Shown here: positions 15,884-24,779 of the stretch, piece by piece | Layout of the letters: each line of letters begins with the position of its first letter | How positions within the stretch are numbered: position 1 is the first letter of the stretch | NCBI GenBank assembly: GCA_938048735.1 | Contig: CALIUM010000026.1 | Coordinates: 1 to 59,646 of the forward strand | Direction: 5' to 3' | Origin: an uncultured archaeon | GTDB taxonomy: Archaea > Thermoproteota > Bathyarchaeia > TCS64 | DNA: 59,646 nt | Translations under genes and position numbers: made by a program | The notes under the pieces: model-generated | Database searches by the model: none | What the model saw: only the letters and a program-made list of their open reading frames with translations | What the model was told of the DNA's origin: nothing

Positions 15884-17524
15884 GTGAGCGGATACCCTGA
15901 ATATATGCAGAAGTCCATCAGCCTAGTTGAGGAAACTAGGAGGGAGAGGGCGGGGAGATCCTTCCCCTTCATGAGCATGGAGGAGAGGAGGAGGATACTT
16001 GAGGAGTGGCATCCAGACTATAAGCCAGGCACAAAACGTCCCCTCTTGATAGGCCCCAGTAGGGGTATGATCGTACCCCATGAGGTCGCCGACATCCTTG
16101 AGGCCCACCCCCTCATAGGTCCAAATGAGATAGATGTGACGGATCCTGAGTACGATGTCGATGTTCTCGTCATAGGAGCTGGAGGGGCGGGACTGAGCGC
16201 CGCCCTCACCGCCCAAGAATCCGGGATAGAGACAGAAGGGATCCTCATGGTGCAGAAGCTGAGGCTAGGGGACAGCAACTCCAAGATGAGCCAGGGGGGG
16301 ATCCAGGCAGCCGTCGGACCAGACGACAGCCCAGCCCTCCACTTCCTCGACATAATAGGTGGAGGCCTCTTCGCCAACAAGCCTGAATTGGTGGAGATCC
16401 TTGCCAAGGAGGGGCCAGAAGTCATCAGATGGCACGAGTCTCTAGGGGTGATCTACGACAAGAACCCGGATGGGACGATGAAGTTGATCTCCGGTGGAGG
16501 AACCTGCAGGAATAGGATGCTCACCTGTAAAGATTACACGGGGCTGGAGATAACCAGGGTTCTTCTAGACGAGTTTCTGAACAGGGAGATACCCTACCTC
16601 GAGTTCACATGTGCCGTTGAGCTCCTCACGGACGAACAGGGTCAGGTGACTGGCGCCGTTCTATGGGACATGGATTCGGATGAGTATAGGGTTGTAAGGG
16701 CGAAGTCGACGATCCTCGCAACCGGCGGCTTCGGGAGGCTCCACATCCAGGGATTCGAGACCACAAACCATTATGGCGCAACCGGGGATGGGATAGTTCT
16801 AGCCTACCATGTCGGAGCGGTTCTAAGAGATCTTGACGCTACACAATACCACCCGACAGGGGCGGCCTACCCCGAACAACTAGTGGGCCAGCTCTGCACC
16901 GAGGCCCTGAGGGGGAGGGGAGCACAGCCGGTTAATAGGCTTGGAGAGATGTTTGTGCATCCCCTTGAGACCAGGGATGCTGAGTCGGCGGCGATAATTA
17001 GAGAGTGCTATGGTAGAGATCTGGGTGTGACGACGCCCACCGGGATGAGGGGGGTATGGCTGGACACGCCACTTATAGATCTCCTCCACGGCCCGGGGAC
17101 GATCGAGAGGGAGTTCCACGCCATGTACCGCATGTTCGGGAGGTTCAACATAGATATAAGGAAGGAGCCTATACTCGTCTTCCCCACCCTCCACTATATG
17201 AATGGAGGTGTGGAGATAAATCCGAGGGCGGAGACGAGCATACCGGGGTTATTCGCCGCCGGCGAGGTCTGCGGGGGCGTCCACGGGAAGAACCGGCTAA
17301 TGGGAAACTCGCAACTAGACCTATATGTATTCGGCAGGAGGGCTGGGAGGTACGCGGCAGAGAGGGCCAGGAAGGTCCAAGCTGGAAGGCCAACCCTGAA
17401 CCATATAGAGAGGTATGAGAGGTGGTTGGAGGAGGCGGGAATAAAAACCAGTCGGAAGGCCCCTATACTCCTCCCAGAGTATAGGGGCAAGAGGACCCTC
17501 GAGCATATAATAAAGCTCCTATAG
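15884..17524 (+). CDS. Fumarate reductase/succinate dehydrogenase flavoprotein (TfrA-like)
   Basis: 546 residues from a GTG start with AGGAG upstream. The FAD dinucleotide fold VDVLVIGAGGAGLSAAL begins near residue 88, followed by the family-typical SKMSQGGIQAAVG, ILATGGFGRL, QYHPTGA, TLHYMNGGVEINP and GVHGKNRLMGNSQLD segments. The protein has about 80 extra residues before the FAD fold. It should reduce fumarate (or oxidise succinate). No membrane anchor subunit is encoded nearby, so the enzyme is probably cytoplasmic and coupled to the Hdr proteins. Confidence 0.88.
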   Translation: MSGYPEYMQKSISLVEETRRERAGRSFPFMSMEERRRILEEWHPDYKPGTKRPLLIGPSRGMIVPHEVADILEAHPLIGPNEIDVTDPEYDVDVLVIGAGGAGLSAALTAQESGIETEGILMVQKLRLGDSNSKMSQGGIQAAVGPDDSPALHFLDIIGGGLFANKPELVEILAKEGPEVIRWHESLGVIYDKNPDGTMKLISGGGTCRNRMLTCKDYTGLEITRVLLDEFLNREIPYLEFTCAVELLTDEQGQVTGAVLWDMDSDEYRVVRAKSTILATGGFGRLHIQGFETTNHYGATGDGIVLAYHVGAVLRDLDATQYHPTGAAYPEQLVGQLCTEALRGRGAQPVNRLGEMFVHPLETRDAESAAIIRECYGRDLGVTTPTGMRGVWLDTPLIDLLHGPGTIEREFHAMYRMFGRFNIDIRKEPILVFPTLHYMNGGVEINPRAETSIPGLFAAGEVCGGVHGKNRLMGNSQLDLYVFGRRAGRYAAERARKVQAGRPTLNHIERYERWLEEAGIKTSRKAPILLPEYRGKRTLEHIIKLL

Positions 17525-17537
17525 GAGCCTGCGACCC

Positions 17538-19901
17538 TTGGACGATGGGCCGAGGATAGGAGTCTGGGTTTGCGAGTGCGGGGGTAACATTGGCGGGGTC
17601 GTCGACGTCGAAGAGGTGGTTGAGAGATTCAGGGGGTATGTCGCGGAGGTCTCAAAGGAGACTTTTCTCTGCTCGAAGCCGGCGATAGATGGGATAAGGG
17701 ATGCGGTGATCAAACAGGGCCTTGAGGGGGTCATCTTGGCCTGCTGCACCCCTAAGATGCACCTCGAGACCTTCATGAGGAGCCTTGAGGAGGCGGGTCT
17801 TAACAGGGCCTACATCGAGGTTGTCAACATAAGGGAGCAGTGCAGCTGGGTCCACATGGCTGATCCAGCTGGAGCGACCCAGAAGACGATAGACCTGATA
17901 AGGGGAGCTGTTGAGAGGGTCAGATGCTCGACACCCCTAGAGCCTCTAAGGATGAAGGTGATCCCCGAGGTCCTCGTGATAGGGGGAGGGGTTGCGGGGA
18001 TAACGGCGAGCCTGAGATTGGCGGAGTTCGGGATGAAGGTCCACCTAGTGGAGAAGAGGCCGAGCATAGGCGGCCACATGATCCAGTTTCCAAAGGTCTT
18101 CCCAACCCTTGACTGCAGCCAGTGCATTCTAACCCCGAAGATGGCCAGCGTCTCCAAGAACCCCAACATAAACCTAATCACATACGCCGAGGTCTCAGAG
18201 ATCTCCGGCGTCCCGGGAGATTATACTGTTAAGGTGACCCTTAAGCCCAGGGGTGTTGATCTTGAGAAGTGCACTGGGTGCGGTGAATGCAGCCCCGTAT
18301 GCCCGGTGGAGGTCCCCAACGAGTACGACGAGAGCCTAGGTTCGAGGAAGGCGATATATGTCCCCTTCCCCCAGAGCGTCCCCCCAGCTTATACAGTGGA
18401 CTTCGGCTCATGCATACTCTGCGGTAAATGCCTCGAGGTCTGCGCTCCGGATGCGATAATCCTCGACGATAGGCCCAAGGAGATCGAGCTTAGAGTTGGT
18501 GCAATAATCATCGCCACGGGCTATGAGCTCTACGACCCCATGAATCTATCCAACTACGGCTATGGGAAGTATCCCAACGTGGTCACGGGGCTTGAGATGG
18601 AGAGGATACTGGATGTCAACGGCCCGGGCATGGGACAACTCCTAGTTCCCAAGACTCAGAGGCCCATAAAGAGCGTCGGCTACATCCTGTGCGCTGGGTC
18701 TAGGGATCCCGAGAACGGGAAGCCCTACTGCAGTAAGGTCTGCTGCCTATACGCCCTCAAACAGGCCCAGATGCTAAGGGATAGGGGGGTGGAGGTCTGG
18801 CTGCACTACATAGACATCAGGGCTCCAGGGAGGAGGTATGAGGAGTTCTATAGGGCGACACAGGAGAAAGGAGCTATGTTCGTGAAGGGGAAGGTCACAG
18901 AGGTGCTGCCATATAGTGAGAAACTCCTAGTCAGGGGGGAGGATATGATGCTTAACATCATGGTCGAAAACCTATACGACCTTGTGGTCCTCTGCCCTCC
19001 CCTAGTCACGTCAGATGATACCCTTAAGTTAGCAAAGGGATTGAGGGTTCCAGTTGATGAGGACGGCTTCATCCTCGAACGCCACCCAAAGCTCGACCCC
19101 CTAGCCACGAAGAGGGATGGCGTGTTCGCTGCCGGGGTCGTGACAGGCCCTAAGGATATACAGACGACGACATCCGAGGCCGAGGGGGCAGCTATGAAGG
19201 CAGTCAATTTCCTCTCAAAGGAACGCCTGATAGAGCCAAATAAGGCGGTTATATATGCCTCCCTATGCGACGGCTGCGGGGCCTGTATCGAGGTCTGCCC
19301 GGAGTCGGCTATAACCCTCAGAGATGGAAGAGCCCAAATAAACGAGCTTCTCTGCTCCGGCTGCGGAGCCTGTATACCCTCCTGCCCAAAGGAGGCCATG
19401 GACCAGCAGGGATTATCCGAATCCCAGCTCAAAGCCCAGATAAGGGGTATCCTAGAGCCATCTGAAGCGGAGATTAAGATAATAGCCTTCGTCGAGGGGG
19501 AGGTCGCTTATACAGCGGTCGACCTAGCCGGCCTCGCCCGAATAGGCTATCCAAGCAGCTTCAGGATCATACCCCTACCCTCGATGAGCCGCTTGAAGCT
19601 TAGCCATATTCTATACGCCTTTGCTCTGGGGGCCGACGGAGTTATGCTCCTCGAGGCCCCAGAGCATGAAGGGCCTTACGGAAGGGCTCACGCGATATCT
19701 GAGAAGAGGGCAGAGGAGTATAGATTGGAGCTTGAGGATCACGGCATCGACAGCGTCAGGTTATGGTTCAGCAGGATATACATCCCAGACTGGAGAAAAC
19801 TGGAAAGGGTCTTTAAGGTCTTCCACAGCACCATAGAAGGTGAAGGCCCCTTAGACCCTGAGACAAGGGCTTTCCTCAGAAATAGGCTTGGATTAACCTA
19901 A
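17538..19901 (+). CDS. hdrA: HdrA fused to an MvhD-like domain lacking its cluster cysteines
   Basis: 787 residues from TTG. Order: N-terminal HdrA domain (CECGGN at 12-17, C102), FAD fold [12 protein letters not shown] (148-158), LDCSQCILTPKM (191-202), an inserted pair of 4Fe-4S motifs (245-255 and 292-302), the rest of the flavin domain, two more 4Fe-4S motifs (577-587 and 606-616), and a C-terminal MvhD-like domain (about 645-765). In the last domain the usual Cys positions are VEGE (652-655), PSMSR (681-685) and EAPEHEGPYG (706-715), with no Cys at all. HdrA carries the bifurcating flavin of Hdr complexes. Downstream of the fumarate reductase genes. Confidence 0.9.
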   Translation: MDDGPRIGVWVCECGGNIGGVVDVEEVVERFRGYVAEVSKETFLCSKPAIDGIRDAVIKQGLEGVILACCTPKMHLETFMRSLEEAGLNRAYIEVVNIREQCSWVHMADPAGATQKTIDLIRGAVERVRCSTPLEPLRMKVIPEVLVIGGGVAGITASLRLAEFGMKVHLVEKRPSIGGHMIQFPKVFPTLDCSQCILTPKMASVSKNPNINLITYAEVSEISGVPGDYTVKVTLKPRGVDLEKCTGCGECSPVCPVEVPNEYDESLGSRKAIYVPFPQSVPPAYTVDFGSCILCGKCLEVCAPDAIILDDRPKEIELRVGAIIIATGYELYDPMNLSNYGYGKYPNVVTGLEMERILDVNGPGMGQLLVPKTQRPIKSVGYILCAGSRDPENGKPYCSKVCCLYALKQAQMLRDRGVEVWLHYIDIRAPGRRYEEFYRATQEKGAMFVKGKVTEVLPYSEKLLVRGEDMMLNIMVENLYDLVVLCPPLVTSDDTLKLAKGLRVPVDEDGFILERHPKLDPLATKRDGVFAAGVVTGPKDIQTTTSEAEGAAMKAVNFLSKERLIEPNKAVIYASLCDGCGACIEVCPESAITLRDGRAQINELLCSGCGACIPSCPKEAMDQQGLSESQLKAQIRGILEPSEAEIKIIAFVEGEVAYTAVDLAGLARIGYPSSFRIIPLPSMSRLKLSHILYAFALGADGVMLLEAPEHEGPYGRAHAISEKRAEEYRLELEDHGIDSVRLWFSRIYIPDWRKLERVFKVFHSTIEGEGPLDPETRAFLRNRLGLT

Positions 19902-19959
19902 ATCTGGTGAAATTTAGACAATTTTAAATAATATGCTCCGCTTCTAGGAGTCTTAGGAG

Positions 19960-21324
19960 ATGGTAGGCTTGAAGGTTACGGTTGAGGAGCTTCTGGCTAA
20001 GGCTGCGAAGCCCGCTAAGATCGCTCCAATTCTTCACAAGCATTATGGTGGGAAGCTTCAGGTAATGCCTAAATGCGCCATCAGGGGTATATCAGACTTT
20101 GACGTCTGGTACACCCCGGGTGTCGCGGAGCCGTGTAGAGTAATACAGAGGGATAAGGACGCCTCCTTCGAGTACACTAACCGTTGGAACTTCGCGGCCG
20201 TGGTCAGCGACGGGAGCAGGGTCTTAGGCCTGGGCAACATAGGCCCGGAGGCTGGGATGCCGGTTATGGAGGGGAAGGCGCTCCTCTTCAAGTACCTCGG
20301 AGGGGTAGACGCTTTCCCCCTAGTGGTCAGGGCTCATGAGCCTGAGGAGATGCTCAAGCTTCTGAAATGGATAGAGCCGAGCTTCGGGGCCATAAACCTC
20401 GAGGACATCGAGAAGCCTAAGTGCTTCAGGATCCTAGAGGAGGCGAGGAAGGAGCTTGAGATACCTGTCTGGCACGACGATCAGCAGGGGACCGCGACGG
20501 TCGTCTTGGCAGGGGTCATAAATGCCCTGAAACTGGTTGGAAAGAGGATCGAAGATGTTGAGATAGCCCTGGTTGGGGCCGGAGCTGCCAATATAAAGGT
20601 CGCGGATGTCTTGGAGCTGGCTGGGGTCAGACCCGGGAAGATGTACCTCGTGGACAGCAAGGGGATCCTCTCACCGGATAGGAGGGATATCCTGGAAGTT
20701 GAGAAGGATCCCTGGAAGTATAAATGGGCTGCTAAGAGCAACGCGGAGGGGAGAAGGGGGGGCATCCCTGAGGCTATGAAGGGTGTTGATGTTCTCATCG
20801 CGGCCTCTAGGCCGGGACCGGGGGTCATAAGGCAGGAGTGGTTCAGGTTGATGGCAGACGACTCCATAGCCTTCCTCTGCGCTAACCCGATACCTGAGGC
20901 ATGGCCTTGGGAGGCAAAAGAGGCGGGGGTCAAGATAGTTGGGACGGGTAGAAGCGACTTCCCTAACCAGATAAACAACTCCCTAGGTTTCCCTGCCATA
21001 TTCAGAGGCGTCCTCGACGTAAGAGCTAGGACGGTAACCGATGAGATGTGCGTGGCCGCAGCAGTTGAGCTGGCCAGGTTTGCAGAGGAGAGGGGGATAA
21101 CCGAGGACAACATATTACCAAAGATGACTGAGTGGGAGGTCTACCCGAGGGAGGCCGTAGCATGCGCCATGAAATCCATAGAGCAGGGGGTCGCCAGGCT
21201 GAAGCCCAGCAGGCAAGAACTCATGGAGAGAGCCACCAGCATAATCAAAGGAGCGATGAGGTCCTTGGAGGCCCTGATGAAGTCAGGGGTGATCCCCCCA
21301 TTCCCTGAGGGCGTCGAGACATAA
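19960..21324 (+). CDS. NAD(P)-dependent malic enzyme
   Basis: 454 residues. The N-terminus has the malic-enzyme core DVWYTPGVAEPC and NRWNFAAVVSDGSRVLGLGNIGPEAGMPVMEGK; then comes the NAD fold AGVINAL...IALVGAGAANIKVADVL. Malic enzyme converts malate to pyruvate and CO2. It has its own probable box A (TTTTAAAT near 19922) 58 bases after hdrA. With fumarase upstream it completes a fumarate-malate-pyruvate route around the fumarate reductase. Confidence 0.93.
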   Translation: MVGLKVTVEELLAKAAKPAKIAPILHKHYGGKLQVMPKCAIRGISDFDVWYTPGVAEPCRVIQRDKDASFEYTNRWNFAAVVSDGSRVLGLGNIGPEAGMPVMEGKALLFKYLGGVDAFPLVVRAHEPEEMLKLLKWIEPSFGAINLEDIEKPKCFRILEEARKELEIPVWHDDQQGTATVVLAGVINALKLVGKRIEDVEIALVGAGAANIKVADVLELAGVRPGKMYLVDSKGILSPDRRDILEVEKDPWKYKWAAKSNAEGRRGGIPEAMKGVDVLIAASRPGPGVIRQEWFRLMADDSIAFLCANPIPEAWPWEAKEAGVKIVGTGRSDFPNQINNSLGFPAIFRGVLDVRARTVTDEMCVAAAVELARFAEERGITEDNILPKMTEWEVYPREAVACAMKSIEQGVARLKPSRQELMERATSIIKGAMRSLEALMKSGVIPPFPEGVET

Positions 21325-21454
21325 CCTAAGAATAGGATTATACATTTTTATCCCCTCTTTTTTCTTATTTTATTGAGTAAGGCAATATTTGAAGACCCAA
21401 TTTACAATAGGAAATATATTAGAAGCTCGACGAACCTTATAGCTCGGGTGATGA

Positions 21455-21676
21455 GTGAGGATGCCGTACTGCCCTGAGTGTGGCGGAAAACTTAACTGGG
21501 ATAGGAGGTTCAGGCATTACACCTGTCAGAGCTGCGGCTTAACCTTCACTGATCATGAACTATCTGAGGCCATGGATAGACTCTACAGATCGAGAGGGGA
21601 GGAAGAGGACGAGAAAAGCCGCCGACAAAAGGAATATCTAGAATGGTGGTTTAAGGAGAAGAAGGATAAAAGATAG
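21455..21676 (+). CDS. Small zinc-ribbon protein
   Basis: About 73 residues. One zinc ribbon (CPEC...CQSC, about 6-29), then a very charged, helical C-terminal half (EEEDEKSRRQKEYLEWWFKEKKDKR). Either GTG at 21455 or ATG at 21461 could start it. The ribbon resembles a general archaeal nucleic-acid-binding ribbon, but no defined family is recognised. Confidence 0.65.
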   Translation: MRMPYCPECGGKLNWDRRFRHYTCQSCGLTFTDHELSEAMDRLYRSRGEEEDEKSRRQKEYLEWWFKEKKDKR

Positions 21677-21837
21677 AAGAGGGCGTGAAATCTCCCTCAA
21701 TTAATTTCCTCATCATTTAGATGGCTCTACGAGGGAGGCGGCTCCGAAATAAGGCATAAATAGGGTTTCGAACCCGATTGATTCTGGAGAGTTCGTCTCA
21801 AGCAAAGCATAAACCCTAATGGCTGGGGTGCTGGGAT

Positions 21838-22491
21838 ATGGTTTTACCATTAGAGGGGGAGGAGAGAACCCTGAGGAACCTTGTGATGATATGCCAGGAC
21901 CACTCGAGATTGGTTGTAGAGATCTATAGAAAGATGCTCCAGATGATCGACGACCTTGTCAAGGGTGAACTGGAAAGGCTGAGCAATACCATGGATGAGG
22001 TCGAGAGCCTCCACGCTAAGGCCCTTGAGGTCAGGATGAACGTGATGAAGGAGCTACACGAGACGGGGGGTGTATTGATAAACCGGGAGGAGTTCTATAG
22101 ACTGATAAGTAAATCCAGCGAGCTCGCAGACTATATCGAGGAGATAAGTGTCAGGATCTACCAGATTGGGGAGAGGAGATGGAGGATCCCTAGGAATATT
22201 GGTGAGGGGTTAATGAGGCTCGCGGAAGCGACGTTCCAAGCCCTGACTAAGCTCAGGGAGAGCCTCATAAGCCTTGGGTTCAACTCTGAGAGGGCCACAG
22301 TCCTAGCGAAGGATGTTGATGAGATAGAGAGAAGAGTAGACTCCATATATAGAGATCTCAGCATTATGATAATAACGAGTGACATGGAGCTTCCTCTTCT
22401 ACTGATCTTGAAGGATATAGCCGAGGAATTAGAGTTTCTAACCGACGCCGCGAAGGACGAGGCTGATATAATTAGGATCCTAGCCCTCTAG
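21838..22491 (+). CDS. DUF47/PhoU-like protein
   Basis: 217 residues, almost wholly alpha-helical, with conserved E/D-rich helices (DEVESLHAKALEVR, DIAEELEFLTDAAKDEADIIRIL) as in the DUF47 group of PhoU-like proteins. Such proteins bind metals and are usually paired with a PiT phosphate transporter; none is seen here. It is 11 bases upstream of the splicing endonuclease, so the two probably share a transcript. Confidence 0.78.
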   Translation: MVLPLEGEERTLRNLVMICQDHSRLVVEIYRKMLQMIDDLVKGELERLSNTMDEVESLHAKALEVRMNVMKELHETGGVLINREEFYRLISKSSELADYIEEISVRIYQIGERRWRIPRNIGEGLMRLAEATFQALTKLRESLISLGFNSERATVLAKDVDEIERRVDSIYRDLSIMIITSDMELPLLLILKDIAEELEFLTDAAKDEADIIRILAL

Positions 22492-22501
22492 GCTGATCTT
22501 C

Positions 22502-23053
22502 ATGGAGCCCATAGCCGAGGTCGAGGCCCTCAGGGACAGCCGCCTTATAGTATGGTCTCCATCCGAGGGGAGAAGGCTGTTTAGGATTGGTTATTACGGG
22601 AAGCCCCTCGGCATCCCGAAGCCGAAGGAGGAGTTCGAGGCCCCCCTAATCTTGGATCCCATAGAGGGGGTGTACCTCATGGAGAAGGGGCTTGTGAGGG
22701 TATATGGGGGAGAGGATGGGAGGCCCATCGAGCTGGAGGAGCTAACAGAGATAGCTAGGAGAACCCTCAAGGGATTTGAGGAGAAGTATCATGTCTACAG
22801 GGATCTAAGGGAGAGAGGGTTGATAGCCACTCCAGGTATAAAGTACGGCTGCGACTTCGCCGTCTACAGGCATGGCCCTGGCATAGACCACGCCCCATTC
22901 ATAGTCCAAGTCAAAAGGTCTGAGGAGGAGATCTCGGCTGACGAGATAGTTAGGGCGGGAAGGCTAGCAACGACTGTGAGGAAGACCTTTATAGTCGCTG
23001 TTGTGGATGATGAAAGGGTTCGATATATTGGTTTCAAATGGTGGAAGCCATAG
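22502..23053 (+). CDS. endA: tRNA-splicing endonuclease
   Basis: 183 residues, the size of a single-domain subunit of the archaeal enzyme. The catalytic triad is visible: Tyr in IKYGCDFAVY (near 116), His in DHAPFIVQV (near 130) and Lys in VRKTFIVAVV (near 161). It cuts bulge-helix-bulge motifs in pre-tRNA. The single-domain form is typically a homotetramer, or the catalytic half of an alpha2beta2 enzyme if a second subunit exists elsewhere. The non-canonical tRNA introns in this window make the latter plausible. Confidence 0.93.
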   Translation: MEPIAEVEALRDSRLIVWSPSEGRRLFRIGYYGKPLGIPKPKEEFEAPLILDPIEGVYLMEKGLVRVYGGEDGRPIELEELTEIARRTLKGFEEKYHVYRDLRERGLIATPGIKYGCDFAVYRHGPGIDHAPFIVQVKRSEEEISADEIVRAGRLATTVRKTFIVAVVDDERVRYIGFKWWKP

Positions 23054-23351
23054 AAGGCCCTGTAGATTTAGAAGATTCCTCCAAGGCAACGGTGAAGGCA
23101 AAGGGTGAAATCACTCTCAGGGGGCATGTCACTGAGTATCTCTAAGACTTGGCTAATCGAAGAGGATGTCAATGGCTATTGATTGCATCATAAGATGATT
23201 CGAAGAATGAATGTGAATCCCGTTTGCTCGATGACCTTTGGGAGGAGTCAGAGTTCAGAGGCCATAAAATCTTTGGAGAATGAGGGATATACCCTCCTAA
23301 AATCCTTGTACCCAACTAAGTCAGATGCCCTCGAGATTGGCTGATGGAATT
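23054..23351. other. Intergenic, possible small gene remnant
   Basis: A short plus-strand frame (about 23228-23343) ends SLENEGYTLLKSLYPTKSDALEIG and has protein-like character but no good start or family. It may be the end of a decayed gene. Nothing else was recognised. Confidence 0.25.
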
Positions 23352-24779
23352 TCAGGATTTGAGCCACTCAGCCTCATCTTCACTAAGCCCTAGCCATTTC
23401 ATTATCTCCTCAGATCTCTCCGGTGCCTCCTTGAAGATCACCTTGAGGAAAGGAATAACCTCACTCAGGGCCCTCCTCTTCGAGATGTGGTACTTCTCTG
23501 CGACGCTCTCAGCCACCCTCCTCTGATGCTCTCTGCCCATCTTTGTCCTTCCATATCGCCATATAATCTGGGGCTGCCTGAAGTAGGGGACCAGCCAGAA
23601 GCCTTCCCCCCTCATCCATGATCCTCCAAGCTCCCTGATAGAAGAGTTCACCCTTCCCCAATCGTCTCCAAGGTATCTATTAGGCCTCACATGGATCCCA
23701 TCCGGGGCCTCGATGACTGAGAAGGTTCCCCTTGGAAATCCCAGCCTCTCCAGCCCAGACCAAATCGCCATAATAAGCCCGCTTCCCTTAGAATTCCTCC
23801 TCGAGAGGGCTACCCCTCCAGAAGCCCAGTCCAACACATATTTCAGGAGGCGATATTCCTGTAGCCTCTTTGTCCTGCCTTCATAGATGTCCGCCCTTGA
23901 GAGGGCCTCGAGGCCCTCTGAGAGGTCTCTGGGGTCATCAAAGAAGTAAGGCATGTTCTCATATATACAGTCGATGAGCTCTTCGTAAGGTAGGTAGGCG
24001 GAGGCTAGGGCCTCCTTGGCCTCTGCGAGGCTTCCCGCTGAGAAGATCCTGTTAAGGGCTTGTTGGGTGCTCGAGGCTCTATCTCTGTCTACCAGTATGG
24101 AGGTGTCCGAGGCTGAGATATGTGGTCTACCCCTAGCCAGGGCCTCCAGATCGTTTATGGCAGATCTGAGATCCCCCTGTGAGGCCTCAGCTATCCTTTC
24201 AAGGGCCTCCTCTTCAACCGTTACGCCCATCCTCCTCGCTACATCTCTCAGCCTCTCAACGACCTGGGTGAAAGGGATGGACCTGAACTCGATGATCAAC
24301 GAGGCGTCCCTCAGCGGTCGAAACTTCTGCTCCCACACTTCATGGATGCTCGTGGCTATGAGCACTATTGGACTCTTGGCCTCTTTAATTATGGAGAGGA
24401 TGGCCTGAATCCCTCCAGAGTCCTCCCTATCGCTTATGCCCTCTAGCTCGTCGAAGAGAATCATCCTGCGCCTCCCCAGAACTGTCGTCTCATAGCCGTG
24501 GGACCTTCCGATCAACGCCTCGATCCTCTTAGCCGTTCGGAAGTCGCTTGCATTCAGCTCCAAAAGGTCGTACCCCAGGGCCCTCGCAGCCGCCTCCACG
24601 GCTGAGGTCTTGCCCACCCCTGGGGGCCCATAGAGGAAGGCCGCCCTCTTCTCCGGCAATCCCTTATCCCAGGACTTCAGCCAGTCTATGAACTGGCTCA
24701 GGGCCCTCTCGTTATCGACGATCTCCTTTAGGGTCTTAGGCCTGAATAACTCAGCCCATGGTCTATCCTCCCCCCTCAT
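23352..24779 (-). CDS. rfcL: Replication factor C large subunit
   Basis: 475 residues with PWAELFRPKTLKEIVDN at the start, Walker A GPPGVGKTSAVEAAA near 50-64, Walker B ILFDELEGI near 107-115 and an archaeal RFC-L C-terminal extension rich in aromatic and basic residues. It loads the PCNA clamp with RFC-S. The start overlaps the rfcS stop by four bases. The C-terminal end lacks the usual PIP-box-like motif that I would look for; it ends SEDEAEWLKS. Confidence 0.95.
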   Translation of the reverse strand: MRGEDRPWAELFRPKTLKEIVDNERALSQFIDWLKSWDKGLPEKRAAFLYGPPGVGKTSAVEAAARALGYDLLELNASDFRTAKRIEALIGRSHGYETTVLGRRRMILFDELEGISDREDSGGIQAILSIIKEAKSPIVLIATSIHEVWEQKFRPLRDASLIIEFRSIPFTQVVERLRDVARRMGVTVEEEALERIAEASQGDLRSAINDLEALARGRPHISASDTSILVDRDRASSTQQALNRIFSAGSLAEAKEALASAYLPYEELIDCIYENMPYFFDDPRDLSEGLEALSRADIYEGRTKRLQEYRLLKYVLDWASGGVALSRRNSKGSGLIMAIWSGLERLGFPRGTFSVIEAPDGIHVRPNRYLGDDWGRVNSSIRELGGSWMRGEGFWLVPYFRQPQIIWRYGRTKMGREHQRRVAESVAEKYHISKRRALSEVIPFLKVIFKEAPERSEEIMKWLGLSEDEAEWLKS

